Counted from the stretch's first letter, positions 12,771-25,009 are shown. The stretch: DNA of 64,000 nt from Pardosa pseudoannulata (GCA_032207245.1 CM063500.1:80394786-80458785); one strand, 5' to 3'. The notes: generated by a model from the letters alone, not told the origin. A program made the numbers and translations.

Positions 12771-12829
12771 TAACTGTAGATATTAAATATTTAAAATTTA
12801 ATGCTTTATATTTGCCATTATTTCTCAAT

Positions 12830-12964
12830 TTTACACAGCTACGATTCCATTTTGGTACATAATCCTCAGTTTACAATCCTCGCCAACAAAATAAATTTAA
12901 GCGGGCTGTAGATGTTAGAAAACGTTTATAGAACTTATCAACTTAAAGTTACAAAACTTTGTAT
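12830..12964. repeat. Duplicated ~130-bp block, copy 1
   Basis: This block recurs at 13918-14055 in the same orientation. Both copies share ataatcctcagtttacaatc, taaatttaagcgggctgtag and gttagaaaacgttt. Copy 1 was later hit by the hAT element that starts at 12965. Confidence 0.75.
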
Positions 12965-13328
12965 TAGGGTTGGTATTTTTGACAGGACAGTAGCAAAACT
13001 TGATAAAAACTGGCAAAATCTAGAAAAATTGGCTGGGTTCTAAAAATGTACAAAATAATTAATAAATAACAAAATAATGAATACTTTTGTACATAATACA
13101 ATTGAGTCTTAAATCAAAATATTAATTAGTTATTTCATTAGTATTAATTTGACAATTTAAACAATTTAAAATAATTTTCATTGATGTTAGCAATTGAGAA
13201 ATACAATATTCTATTTTTGTAAATAAATTTATATGATAGAGGCATGGGATAAAAAAAATGTTTTCTTTATTTATCAATTTAATATAGTAATGTTGTCTTT
13301 AATTCTAATGTGTATGTATACATATATA

Positions 13329-13370
<42 letters not shown>

Positions 13371-13789
13371 AGTACTAAAAACATTTAAACCTACAGTTTG
13401 TAGAGGAAATAAGCTAATAATTACATTAAAAACAAATTACACATAAAAACTTGCAAAATTAATCTCCATTTTTTTTTATTTATTTTTATTTTTTTTATTT
13501 TTATTTATTTATTTATTTATTTATTTATTTTTTTTTGTATCTCTAGGTAGTATAATTTTAGATTTAGATTACTGTTTCAATAACGCATTGAATATTCTAT
13601 GTTTAAAAAACACTATATTATGTATTTTTAGATTAGAGTTAAAATTAGTAAAAGTTAAAATAGTTACATCCCCGTAAATAAAACATATCCATTTTTGCCA
13701 CTTGCCAAAAAGTGTCTAAAATGTATTTTTGCCAGGACGGTTTTTTTCCATGGTTTTTTTTCACCTTTGGCAAAAACGTGCCAACCCTA
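12965..13789. mobile_element. Non-autonomous hAT element, 825 bp, exact target duplication
   Basis: The ends are tagggttggt and gccaaccctA as inverted repeats. They are flanked by an identical 8-bp duplication, ctttgtat, at 12957-12964 and 13790-13797. Inner parts of both ends share ttttgccag-like motifs in opposite orientation. The interior contains a (TA)n tract near 13329-13365 and low-complexity T-rich runs. No transposase is seen. Confidence 0.85.
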
Positions 13790-13792
13790 CTT

Positions 13793-13795
<3 letters not shown>

Positions 13796-13866
<71 letters not shown>
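13796..13866. repeat. (TA)n microsatellite
   Basis: About 34 uninterrupted TA dinucleotides start inside the target duplication of the neighbouring hAT element. Tyr-Ile repeat frames across it are not genes. Confidence 0.97.
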
Positions 13867-13870
<4 letters not shown>

Positions 13871-13917
13871 CATACACATCAGGGTTGGCATAGTTTAAAT
13901 CAGTTGATATAAATCTT

Positions 13918-14055
13918 GATTTACATAGCTAAGATTCCATTTTTGTTACATAATCCTCAGTTTACAATCCTCGCCAACAATATAAATTTAAGCGGGCTGT
14001 AGACGTTAGAAAACGTTTTTGGAACTTATCAAGTTAAAGTTACAAAATTTTGTAT
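13918..14055. repeat. Duplicated ~130-bp block, copy 2
   Basis: Same block as 12830-12964, with point differences. It is preceded at 13881 by a lone cagggttggcat terminus of the hAT family that begins again at 14066. Confidence 0.75.
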
Positions 14056-14065
14056 ATATATACAT

Positions 14066-15190
14066 CAGGGTTGGCATAATTTAAATAGTTGATTTTAAAA
14101 AAAATTATTGATTTACATCAATTTTTTCACTTCTTTTAAAACCTAAATTCCAAAGACAGGTGAATTGGGAATCAGTCAGCACAGAAATACCAATAAATAA
14201 ATGTAAATAGATAGCATGTGTTTTCCAAGTATTTAGGGGTTCTTATCAGAAAGTATGTTGTGGGAAATCCCCCGGCGAACTAACTGTAACCGTTACAAAA
14301 CGAACTCGGTGTCGGTGTCAACCGCGAATGTGTAAACAGTCGAGATGAACTCTCCCTAGCCTTTCCTTTTAAATGTACATAGTTTTCTGTAATTCTTTTT
14401 AAATGTATATAAATTTTATTCTTTCTTCACCAATGTATTCGAGCCATTTAATGCCAAACACGGAATCAAGGTGTTTATGCGAGAAAAATACAGCCCGGCC
14501 CGGGACAAATGGACGAGAAGCAGCACCATCGGAATTTTGGAGGTAAGGCCTCTTTGCTTTACCTGTTGATTTAATTGTACTGTATTCTCGTGTGGTCTTT
14601 TGCGACATATGTAGTAGGGGTAGGTACAATGACTAATTGTGACTAATGGAATTCATTTTATGTAATGGGAGGTAAAGAGAGTATTACAGAACTTGAAATC
14701 CAGTTTGTCTACCAAATAACAACACCATTGACTTCATCTGCTAGAATAAAAAGACAGTTTTCTTCTTTTGGTATTGTTCATTCTAGATTTCGTAACCAAT
14801 TAGGAGTGGATAAAGCATCGAAACTAGTGTTTTTATTCAAATAGTTAAATCCACAATTCGTAGCTTTAAAAAATATTGAAATAATTGTGATTTTTTTTTT
14901 AATAAATAGTTTGCATTAAATGAATATTTAATTTTTTCTTTAGATTTACATATTATTTAGTTTGCACTATTCAATTACAAAATAATAAAATGTATTTAGA
15001 TTAAATTTATACATTTAGTTTTAAGATCAGTGTGCAGAATATACTACATAGATAGAATGTTACTTATAACAAACTATTCCATGTATATTGCAAAAAATAA
15101 AAAAAACAACAATAATTAAAATAAGAATTCAGAAAAAAAATCAAATAAATCTGAATTTTTTTAAAAAATCATGAATTTTTACCCAACCTT
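14066..15190 (+). mobile_element. Degraded hAT transposon with transposase C-terminus
   Basis: The left end reads cagggttggcataattt. The likely right end is acccaaccttg near 15190, an imperfect inverted match. No clear 8-bp duplication is seen. Parts of the interior recur in reverse at 35690-36055, including the blocks around ttccaaagacaggtgaatt and gtaggggtaggtacaatgac. The element carries an hAT dimerisation-domain relic at 14683-14844. Confidence 0.65.
14683..14844 (+). pseudogene. hAT transposase C-terminal (hATC) relic
   Basis: The frame reads ...LTSSARIKRQFSSFG, then IVHSRFRNQLGV, then DKASKLVFLFK and a stop. This is the conserved end of hAT transposases, where a Ser-rich stretch precedes R-x-FSS and the domain closes with KLVFL. 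The upstream transposase cannot be followed as an open frame, so the gene is broken. In intact elements the domain mediates dimerisation of the nuclear transposase. Confidence 0.8.
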
Positions 15191-15332
15191 GCCGCAGCTC
15201 CATCAGTTGTATTATTTTTTTAAATATAATAATACCAAAAATGAAAAGAGAACTTGGGTAAATTTATCGAGAGCCACAAATAATCCTTCAAAGAGCCGCA
15301 TGTGTCTCGCGAGCGCAAGTTGGCCACCCCTG
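15171..15332. mobile_element. Right terminus of another hAT element
   Basis: The sequence gagccgcatgtgtctcgcga, followed by gcgcaagttggccacccctg, reads in reverse as CAGGGGTGGCC..., a common hAT terminal sequence in arthropods. The element end is at 15332. The matching left end was not found. Confidence 0.6.
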
Positions 15333-15709
15333 TATAAACACGCTGGCAGTTCCATCCAAGCGATTCAAGCATTTTTGATTCTTGTAACTTCACAGCAGCT
15401 CTCGAGATCCAGTTTATGGGATGTCACATATGGTAGTCCAAAACGAAATCGTAGCATGACACACTGGTATAACGTTCTCCTTCTACTAGCGCATGCCCAT
15501 AACTACTGTCGTATGATAGCTGGTGGTACTACCTTATATCAACGTTTAATTGACTATCATCATATTAAAAAGTATTTTTAGTTCTTTTGTATTTTATATT
15601 TTCGTACATTTTAGAATGAGTGTTGGTTTTCAGCTTATTCAGGAGAGGATATAATACAACTCGGTTAAAAATACTTGGATAAAAAATAGAATACGCTCAT
15701 AGTGTCTTT
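15333..15709. other. Gap; open frame of doubtful meaning
   Basis: An open frame entering from 15171 continues to 15581. Its first part is the hAT terminus above, so a functional protein is unlikely. I see no family motif in the remainder. Confidence 0.4.
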
Positions 15710-16063
15710 CTTACATATTTTATTTTCATTCTCTCTAACCGTACTCTAGTTTACTTTTTAAAACTTCTGACAACACTGACAGGTGTTGCCAAAATACAAA
15801 AAGGAAAAGTTTTAGAAACAAAATAATAATTTTCAAAAATAATATTTGCAGTTAAGGATTAGTTCTAAATTAAATATACCGTTACACTTACATGTTTTAT
15901 TTTTACTCTGTCTAACCAACTCTAGTTTAGTTTTTCAAAATTCTAACAACACTGACAAGTGTTGCCAAAATACAAAAGGAAAAGTTTTACAAACACAAAA
16001 TAATAATTTACACAAATAATATCTACAGTTAAGGATTAATTCTAAATTAAATATACCGTTACA
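15710..16063. repeat. Tandem duplication, 2 x 177 bp
   Basis: Two adjacent copies at an offset of 177 bp share aacactgacaggtgttgcca (one base differs), gcagttaaggatta and aaatataccgttaca. Confidence 0.88.
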
Positions 16064-16113
16064 TGAGGGTTTATATCAAGTAATCGACAGAAACACACTA
16101 GAGAAAGATACTA

Positions 16114-17351
16114 CCGTAATTTCGTACGTATAGTCCGCTGACTATCTTTGTTTAAAAAGTAAATTTCTTCAGCTACGGACTATCTGCGGATTGTTCATTG
16201 CTCAAATCATCAAAATCGGAAGACGGGAGAAAAAGCATGTCGCGCGAACGGCCGATGATCAAATGTAAACACAAGCACGACTCACGAGACGTCAAGAAAA
16301 CATTGTATCGTATCCAAGGCGATTCGGGGGACTGGTCCCCCCTCCCGAAATTTTGAAAGACCATTTTGTAAATAGACAATATTCCACGTTTGTGCATGTG
16401 TGTGCTATCTGCCTAGCTGTTCATGAACATAAACAGTTATTATCTTTAAAAAAAAAAAAAAACCGCTCAGACCTTAAAAGTCTTCCCTTTCCGCTAGCCG
16501 GAAATACAGCACTGTATTTCGGAAATACACTGCTTTCCCTTTCATCAATTGAAGTACCATTCACAAATAAAGATGTCTTTCTCCCTTGGTCCCCCTCCGA
16601 AAATAATTTCTGGCTACCGATACGATGGTAATAAACCATGAAAAAAAAATACAACTCATAAAGCAGAACAAATCAAGCAAGTAGTAGCAAGTAGCGCAAT
16701 CTTAAATTGTGTCCTGGAGTACAGGAAAATATCGATAGTCGCTATTTTCAGCTCCGATTGACAACGGACGTGGATGTGTTCAAGATCGAAGGTTGAGGGT
16801 TGAAGGTCATTTCACTTGTAACAGAGTATTTTGCTTTCAGAGTTTTGATTTGCGGTAATATTGGTCATTCATTATATCTTTAAAACATCGTCGCAGTTTT
16901 ACTGATGATTTCAAGCTGAAAGTAATTCAGAAGGTCGACGAGAAAGCAGTAAGAAATTGGCGCAAGCAAAAGGAAACATTAAAAATATGAGATGAAAGCG
17001 ATCCAGTCATCTTGGAAAAATACAATGGCCTGCATTAGAAGACATTTACATAGCTTGATTCTCGAACAGAGAAATGTAGGTCACTCTACTTCTTCCGTTA
17101 AAATTCGTCTCCATGGCTATGGCAGAAGAAATGATTTCCAATTTTAAAGGTGGAATTAATTGAGTCTAATTTAGACTTTTCGGCACTCTATTGTACTTAG
17201 GGTTTTATTCTTAAAATAATTTAATATTGTCATACTAAAATACATATTTTTTGCACGTTTAGTCCGCGGATTATCTAGTGGTGCGGACTATCTGATGATT
17301 TATGAAATGTTTTAAATAAAATATCGCGCTCGCGGACGTGCGAAATTACGG
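16114..17351 (+). mobile_element. pogo/Tigger-type DNA transposon relic
   Basis: The inverted ends are ccgtaatttcg and cgaaattacgg, each flanked by TA (16112-16113 and 17352-17353). TA is the target of Tc1/mariner-pogo elements. Subterminal tagtccgc and ggactatct motifs occur near both ends. The interior holds a broken transposase N-terminus. Confidence 0.8.
16898..16990 (+). pseudogene. pogo-type transposase N-terminal relic
   Basis: The frame reads FTDDFKLKVIQKV, then AVRNWRKQKETLK and a stop. This resembles the helix-turn-helix start of pogo/Tigger/Jerky transposases, where Wx(R/K)Q(K/R) closes the first DNA-binding motif. Further downstream, to about 17150, matching pieces (LDSRTE, and a second helix-turn-helix remnant) are split by stops and frameshifts. 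Confidence 0.65.
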
Positions 17352-17829
17352 TAGTTAAAAATGGTTTTTCTTTTTTTTTTTTTTTTAAATAACCCTTTTA
17401 GAAACATTGATAGATATTCTATTTATACACTTACATACTTATTTATTACATTTATAGGATAGACTACTATAAAATATTTTCATATATATGAATCCTAAAG
17501 TACTCCAGCCAGTGTAGTATTTCTAATTCCTAATCAGGTCCATAGTCCTGTCGAAGTTGGACCGCCTGTCCTAGATAGATCCATATATAGTAGTGAAATG
17601 AGACTTCACAGCGGTTCTTTTTTGTTTGTGGGGGGGGGATCACTTCACTTTCATTGATCATTTCCCATCGATCATTTGGGCATGTGCAGCCATATTTATG
17701 CTGCGTAAGAGGCAAATATGTCGCTCGACGAAAGCTTCAGCTTTAATAACATTTGCCGGCAATCGATAAAATAATTTTCTTCATGGACTCATTTCAGTAC
17801 GTCGCGGATTTTTCCAAAATATTCATAAA

Positions 17830-17860
<31 letters not shown>

Positions 17861-17952
17861 ATGTCGGCAGCCACATTGCGGAAAGGAACTTTATTTCATG
17901 TTGATGCGCAAGAGAGAAGGATCCCTGTATGTCAAACAAGAGTTGAGATGAG
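17352..17952. other. Gap, low-complexity tracts only
   Basis: Contains T-rich, G-rich and (AAT)n tracts and no gene I can support. Confidence 0.4.
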
Positions 17953-18288
17953 TTGACTAAGAGTCCATACCACGGGCTCTTCAGATGTCAAAGTCTGCAA
18001 TTGAGGAAGAAAATGAAGACGAAGAACAGACTGAATAGCGTGGCCTTACTCTGGAGAATTTGCAACAATTGTGCAATATGGCAAGAATTTGCACAAGACA
18101 TTGACGACAATATGGTTCCAACTGCCAAGTTCAGCAGTCGCGTTCAAGGATTTATATCCTTGTACAGGGGAATTTTGAAGGAAAAGGAAAAACAAAGACA
18201 ACTACCCATCACCTTGTTTTTATCAAAGGTGAAGCCCCATGGCTCTACCGTCAGCGTCTCCAGCAGAACAGTCTCCGAGGGAGCCTAA
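17953..18288 (+). pseudogene. Tigger/pogo transposase C-terminal relic
   Basis: One frame carries FSSRVQGFISLYRGILKEKE followed by KQRQLPITLFLSK. This matches the family's usual C-terminus, in which a basic KEKEK stretch precedes a T-x-FF/LF-type tail. Another frame of the same region carries LENLQQLCNMAR, also transposase-like, so the gene is frameshifted. It could belong to the element at 16114-17351 only if that element was rearranged. Confidence 0.6.
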
Positions 18289-18789
18289 AACTTCTACGAA
18301 TCAAGTGAGAACCTTTCCTCCACCACCACCAAGACTCTTCGCCTCCCTCAGAAAGCAATGTTGATTAATGTTTATATTTATAAGGTTTTGTAGTTAACCT
18401 TATTAATTAGCACTGACACGTTTAAGTAAATGAGTATACTGTAGTAATTTTTGTCTTAAATATGTAAAGTATAAATACTGTTTACATATTTAAAACAGTC
18501 GAGTACCCACATACACGAAAATTCCTAGGGGCAAATCCTACTTCTCTGTTTTTTAGTTTTCACGGAATGTTCTGATCCCCATTAACCACGAAAAATGAGG
18601 GATCACTGTGCCAAAAATTATAGCAATTTTGATAATTCTTTAACGTATTATAAATAATAATTTTGCAATTACTAAATATTTTTACATAACATATCTGAAA
18701 ATAGATAAAGACAACAGAGACAAAAAAACATTTAAAAGTTTCGACGATTTTTTTTAATTAAAGAAACGTTCATTTTACTTGCTTTGTAT
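18289..18789. other. AT-rich gap, nothing recognised
   Basis: No open frame, RNA or repeat that I can support. Confidence 0.4.
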
Positions 18790-18945
18790 GTCTCACTGTT
18801 AGTTCATCAAAGGTCCTGCGCATGCGAGATCAATGTTTTATAGTCCATGTAAAATCTATTGGCGCTTCAAGGTCACACTTTCTCGTTTCCCCAGTCATCG
18901 GTTACTATGGTAGCGACCAAGAAGCCTGTGCATTCACACTTATTT
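18790..18945 (+). repeat. Inverted pair, left arm
   Basis: It shares an imperfect block with the reverse strand of 19850-19990: gtaaa-tc-attggc, then cttcaaggtcac, then ggttactatggta. Identity is partial, so this may be two old copies of one element. Confidence 0.5.
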
Positions 18946-19769
18946 TCAGCACTTCAGATGAGGATTTGATTCCAATACGTCCAGACGACTTGCTTTATTA
19001 TTATAAGCAAAGTCAAAATTTTCAGTTGTGCATAAATGCGTTAACTATTTACATAAAAGTTTAACAAAATGTATAAAATGGTTATAATAAATCACAGATG
19101 TTTTTGTAAAAATACAAAAATTCATTTTAATTTAGAATTCGTACTAAAACATTAGGAATCTCTACCTTCTAAAGAAATTTTCACTTTCTAAAAATGTGTC
19201 AACAGACCATAAATCTTTAAATACATAATAAAATTATACAAAATATTGTTATTGCATTAAGACCTCTTTCAATTCTTGTAAAATCATAAAATAATTAATA
19301 CAGTACAATTTTGGAATAGAAACTTTACTATGGTCCACATAACTTCATAATATACTTATTAACATACAACTTAAATTTAAGGAATTTCAGAACTACATTC
19401 TCTTAAATAAATTAATTATTAAGAAATACTTTTGATATTTAAATTAAAAGAATCATACAAATATAAAGAAAAATAGTGAGAAATTATAACTAATTACTCA
19501 TTAAAATTAGCGAAATATTCAATCATCTTAATGATATTATTTATGTAAATAATGCAACTTTGTGTGGAAAAAAAAAAAAAAACACCTTTTTTAGTAGAGT
19601 TTTTTAAATCTTACGGATTAGAATATAACATACAATTTTTGAATTGTAATTTTATGAAATGGGATTATATCTTAAATTTATGAACTTAGAAACAGGTCTG
19701 AAATTACTCATAAAAATTTTGTGTAAAGTATTAAGTATTCTTCAAAGTGTAGTCTAAATAAACATACTT

Positions 19770-19990
19770 TCATCATGCACGGAGAGCCCACACGATGCAT
19801 GACACCCCTTAACACAGTGGGAAAAAAGAGTAAAATCATTCCCCAACTGTCATTACCATAGTTACAGTTGGTCATCCGGGAAAAATCAGTGACCTTGAAG
19901 TGCCTATTGAGTTTACACCAAGTATAGTAACACGTGTGCCCTAGGATTTTCTCGGTAGTGACCACCCAAACAACTACATTCATTAGACAG
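19770..19990 (-). repeat. Inverted pair, right arm
   Basis: Read on the minus strand it contains gcacttcaaggtcact and aactgtaactatggtaatga, which match the left arm at 18790-18945. The 0.8 kb between the arms is AT-rich with no recognised gene. Confidence 0.5.
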
Positions 19991-20813
19991 ACTATTATTG
20001 TCTAAATTTACCCAAGTAATTAAATTTGAAATATTTGAAAATACGCTAATCACAGATTTTTTTTCAAAGGGACGTAATTGTATTCTACATTGCATTTATT
20101 GTTTTATTAACTATGTCTTGAAAAAATCACTTTCTGTATTCAGGCTTGCAATTCCCTCACTTTTCTCACCTTTAGTCACTTTTTTTACAATTGATCACTT
20201 TTTTAAGTAAAGTCACTTTCTTAAGTAAACAGTCACTTTTTCATGGTGTATCACAGCAAAAGTCTGTTGTTGAAAACAGAAAATCTGAACTAATAACAAA
20301 ATATTTTAATAAAAGACCAAAAATGGGATGCTCTAATCTTATTTCTCTTATTAAAATGTAATTAGTCATATGGTTTCTAGAATTTAGTGATTTTAAAAAG
20401 TCGCAAAGAAGTTCCTGAAATCTACATTTGTACTGAAATGTACATTTAATACATTAAAGTAATTTACGTCAAAGCACATATTTCTCTTTTTCTTCATAAT
20501 TTTTGTTTAGATACTCTAATCTAGCTACGTACATATTTCCAAACATTAATATATGCAGAAAATTGTGATTATAAAATTAATGTATTGTATGTATTTAAAT
20601 CTTAATTTATAGGTTTTCTTGAATAAAAAGAAATGTTGAGTTGTGTTAAACAAAATTTTTAACCTTTTTGTATTTGACACTAAAATTATGCCTTGCATGA
20701 ATCATTTGATTTACAGTTAAAATAAATAGAAAAATCTTAATAATAGCATCTGTAATGAAGAGGAGAAAAAAAAATCCCCTTTTTTTTTTCAATGTTTAGT
20801 CACTTATTCTGTA

Positions 20814-21465
20814 CTAGCCTCATGGGATGATGGGATCAGTAAAATTTTTAATTTTCCAGAATTGTAAAGAACCCTATGAGGCAGGTAAAAAAATGGTTTG
20901 TTTTTTTTGGCTGAGAATTAACTTTCAACAAAAGTAATCGATTAAAATTATCACATATGTACTTAATCTATTATTTAAGTCAAATAAAAAAGAAAATTAT
21001 TTACGTAATATCTAAGTTTAGTGATAAAATATATGGAAATAATGCAGAAAACATTTAAATAATTTAAAATAAGAAATGATTAAATGAGATGGTTAAAGGA
21101 ATGAAGTCATGCTTGAAAAAAATTGTTATTTTTATCTATTTATTATGTGATAAATTTAATCGCTTGCTCTTAAAATGGGGCTTGATATAATGATAATGGC
21201 ATTAAACACTCGAAAAGGGGACGGGTTGGATTTCGAATGTTTTAAAGAGGACAATATTTTTCGCTGTGATACGAAGCTTATTCATACCAATTTACTTCAG
21301 AATCGGATCTATAGTTTAGGAAAAGATAAACTTGACTCACTTTGAATTTTGCAAACCCTAACTCATCAAAAATCCAATATGGATACTCTATCCATTCCAG
21401 GTCCAACAGATTCAAAACTTCGAGGTCAGACGGGCTGATAACTTAGGCTATTATTGCATTACGAG
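20814..21465 (-). mobile_element. Non-autonomous Helitron
   Basis: On the plus strand it begins A|CTAG (20813-20817), which on the minus strand is the Helitron 3' end CTAG|T. The body matches 23889-24418. Its 5' end is degraded near 21465. Confidence 0.55.
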
Positions 21466-21679
21466 AAGAAAGTTTAAGGATACACAACATGAAATGTTTA
21501 TGTGGTCAGGGACATCCGTAAAGCAATACATAAATTTAATAAAATAAAAATAATGAAAATTATAAAAAGTTGAAAAAATAGTAAAAATTTATTTTAAAAA
21601 TAATATAACAACTTTCGGAATAAGAATTTAAAAGAAAAAGCAGAAAATATTAAATTTATTAGACAGTAAAAAAAATTGG

Positions 21680-21770
21680 CTGCATCGGGAATAGAACCAT
21701 CAACCCAAGAAGTACGATGATCAAATGATCGGATATTTTACCAAACGTACAATGCCTGCACATTGAGAGC
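21680..21770 (-). repeat. Possible tRNA-derived SINE head
   Basis: The minus strand has a B-box-like gatggttctattcccgatg preceded about 45 bases earlier by tttggtaaaatatcc, a poor A box. No clover-leaf that would make a working tRNA could be traced. Confidence 0.35.
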
Positions 21771-21869
21771 AAATTAATTAAAGTATATGAAGGTTCAAGA
21801 AGAAACAGTCCAGAAATTTAAATATTACTTTCCCCCTTTGCCATCCTATCAAGAATGAATTTCGTATAA

Positions 21870-22067
21870 AATAAGAGGAAGGATAAGGCTTGAAATAATA
21901 GCATTAAACGCTCGAAAAGGGTGGATGGGGTGGATTTCGAACTCACTTTCAATTTTGCTAACCCTAACTCATGAAAAATCCAATATGGATGACTGTATCC
22001 ATTCCAGGTACAACCGCTTCAGAAATTCGCGGACAGACGACTTAGGCTATTATTATATAGGGGATTA
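21870..22067 (-). mobile_element. 5' piece of a second Helitron copy
   Basis: It shares attaaacgctcgaaaagg and ccattccaggtacaaccgct (one base differs from other copies). It ends with attatatagggga|T, the minus-strand A|TCCCC Helitron 5' terminus. Confidence 0.55.
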
Positions 22068-22909
22068 TTTGTCACTTTTCTCACCTTTTTGAAAATAAAT
22101 CAGCAGTTGCAAGCCTGTGTATTGAAATAGCCTGTAAAATTTAAAAACCTGTATATCTATATTTTTTTCCCACCCATGAAAACTTGAGACAAGCATGTTC
22201 AACAATTATATAAATGTGGAAATGTCTGAATATGGATAATAAAAATACCTAAAACATGAAATATCACTTGTTTATTTTTAATAGTTTATATTATAATCAT
22301 AGTAGCACCAGTAGTTTCAATAATTCATGCTGTTTTTACAGGTATTAAATAAAATCTGTAAAATATTTGGCAGAATGTTATAATGGGCGAAAAATAATGC
22401 CCTTGTTAAGAAATAATATGTGAGCAAAAATATAATTTTCTACTGAACACAAGGAGTGGTATTATTTACAAACTAATCACAGGTAAATAAAACACATGCT
22501 TTTGATTTCCTGTTAAGTTGACAGACTGAGATGCACATGTAGATTGTCATCTAGCCACCGCAAACAAAGCACATAATGTTGCAAAATTATCAACATTTTA
22601 CTTTTATGGAAAAATTTCCTCTTCTATGCAAACTAACGTACAGTACAAAATCTTCATCTGTTTTCTTTCTTGAACAAAGGAATATAATGAATTTAATTTT
22701 TTTACCTTTCAAAAAATATTGCAATCAAAAAGCACTCAAAAAAGAAAAGTAGAGGTATCAACATACTTGCATCTAAATACATGTTTCCAAAATATAACAA
22801 AGGGTGGAACAGGTGTTTCAACAGATAATCAACCATACCAGGTAAGTTAAAGAGAGTTGAATTCAACATTATAAATCTACAACATGGCATAACAATAATT
22901 CTATTTTAA

Positions 22910-23843
22910 GGTATCCGTCTACGTTGAAAACGTCATTTTTTGCCAAAAATCATTTTTTTTAATTACTCTATTGTAAAATTTCAACTTTTGGGCTTGTAAA
23001 TCTGTTTTTGTTTTGTCTCTACTGCATTAAAAAAAAAATTACAGTGTTTAAACATAAGTGACAGCTGTCAAAACAAAACGGAAGTACCGACTTCGGAACC
23101 GGAAGTTGTGAATTTAAAGCCTTTTAAAAAGCATTTTTTGGACAAAACCTTTTAAATTTTCATGAAGATTAGTTTAAACATTTTTCTAGTATTTTTAATA
23201 ATTAGCAACTTGGCAATTAGAAAGTTTTGAAGCAAGAAACTGGGGGGAATTTTAAACATGTATTTAAATTTTTTAATAGTTAAAGTTGCTTTCATAAACT
23301 TCAAATGCATCTTTCTCAGAACGGTATTTTTAATAAAATGTGGAAACTTGAAATGTGATTTCTCAAAAAGTTCTTAAAATATTTTGTTGAAAATTATTAT
23401 GGATGCTTTTGATAGTATTTACTAGTAAATGACTAAAAGCTTTAAATTTGGATAATTTTTAAATGATATTACACTCATAGTTAGATATAAAAGTAATGAA
23501 AATTTGTTAAAAATTCAATGTGTATGATTTTAAAGGACCAAAATTTTTTACCAAATGTAAATTAAGCAAAGATTTTAGGTGATTCACTAGTCCACTGTAT
23601 AAGAAATGTGTTGCATAAAAAATACTGAAATAATTTAATTTATTAAAAAATTAGACCTTTTGAAAAAACCCAATTATTTTACTAAATTTTCTTCATTTAT
23701 TAGAAATTTTATAAAAACTTCTCCTGGAATAAATTTCTAAGTGCAATTCTCTATGATAATATAAAAAATAAATCCAAAAATGTAAAAACTTGAACTAGTT
23801 TCTACATTTAAAGAAAAAAGTTCTCTGAACGTATATGGATACC
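22910..23843. mobile_element. TTAA-flanked inverted-repeat element (piggyBac-like)
   Basis: TTAA lies on both sides (22906-22909 and 23844-23847). The ends are inverted: ggtatccgtctacgtt on the left, aacgtatatggatacc on the right. TTAA duplication is the piggyBac-type target. The 934-bp interior has no transposase, so the element is non-autonomous. Confidence 0.75.
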
Positions 23844-23888
23844 TTAATAGTGTTAAATTCAAAATATTTATTTTAATATTGCATATAA

Positions 23889-24418
23889 CTAGCATATAAC
23901 CCATCATATGGCAGGATCAGTAAAATTTTTAATTTTTCCTTGCATTCTAAAGTACCCTATGAGGCACGTAAAAAAATGGTTTAATCTTTGGCTGAGAATT
24001 ATCTTGCAATAAAAAATAATCGATTTAATTTAAAATTATCACATATGTACCTAATCTATTATTTAAGCAAATTTAAAGGAAAATTATTTACGTGAATAAA
24101 TTTAATCACCAGCTCTGAACTGCCAAAAATAAGGCATGAAATAATGGCATTAAACGTTCAAAAAGGAGGGGGGGGGAGAGGATTTTGAAATATTTAAAAA
24201 CGACAGTAATTTTTGCTGTGATATGAAGCATATTTATACTAATTTATTTTAGAATCAGATCAATAGTTTAAGATAAGATAAACTTTACTCACTTTGAATT
24301 TTGCTAACCTGAACTCCTGAAGAATATAATATGGATGCCTCTATCCATTCCAGGTCCAACCACTTCATAAATGAGAGGACAGATGGACAGATAACTTTGA
24401 CTATTATTATATAGGGGA
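23889..24418 (-). mobile_element. Non-autonomous Helitron, both ends present
   Basis: On the plus strand it runs A|CTAG...GGGGA|T. On the minus strand that is A|TCCCCTATATAATAATAG...CTAG|T, the full Helitron signature of insertion between A and T. It is homologous to 20814-21465 and 8445-8928. Confidence 0.68.
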
Positions 24419-25009
24419 TATTCCTGTTTAACATTACCAAATTTACATAGCTGTTTCAAAGCTTCAGATAGGGTTATGTATAAAAATACAAAACCCTATT
24501 TTTGTTCTTATTTCGAATATAGAACTTTAGTAACAGTTCTTAAACTGTTACTTAAGTTCTTTGTTAATCTTTGTTTTCAAATAGTCATTCATATAATAGT
24601 AGAGAATATTCAATTCAACAAACAAATCTGTCATTTAAATCTCATTTAAAAATATTTTTGATAAATTATATATTTCTATTTCATATACTTCATTTTAAAC
24701 GGACACAGCCTTCTTAAAACTTGTAATATTTTGGTTCATATGAAAATAATACATTTAAATAAATGTCCATATTAACATTTATTTTTGCAAGCAACATGTC
24801 AAACCATTTATTTACTGTACTTACTCATGTATAATGTGCACTTTTCCTTCAAAAATTTAAGGCAAAAACTCCAGTTATAAGTGGAACAATTTTTAATGCT
24901 TCCTGCAATATGATATACGTACAATTTACTCAGTACTGATTTATTTAGATTTCATTCCAATTGTACTTTTTACAACTATACTAATTACACTAACAAGTAA
25001 CACTAATTA

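Larger units (their letters stand above)
20141..22117. mobile_element. hAT-like element hosting Helitron fragments
   Basis: The ends are caggcttgcaa and ttgcaagcctg. Subterminal ctcacttttctcacc recurs at both ends in the arrangement tcacttttctcacctttt. The flanks share tgtatt, six of the eight bases expected for an hAT duplication. The interior contains Helitron pieces and repeated tcactttttt motifs. Confidence 0.55.

Noticed and set aside
13645..13912. Tyr-Ile repeat proteins on both strands
   Set aside because: They are translations of the (TA)n microsatellite.
16353..16654. Overlapping 77- and 92-residue frames on opposite strands
   Set aside because: They lie inside the pogo/Tigger relic, span a poly(A) run and show no motif.
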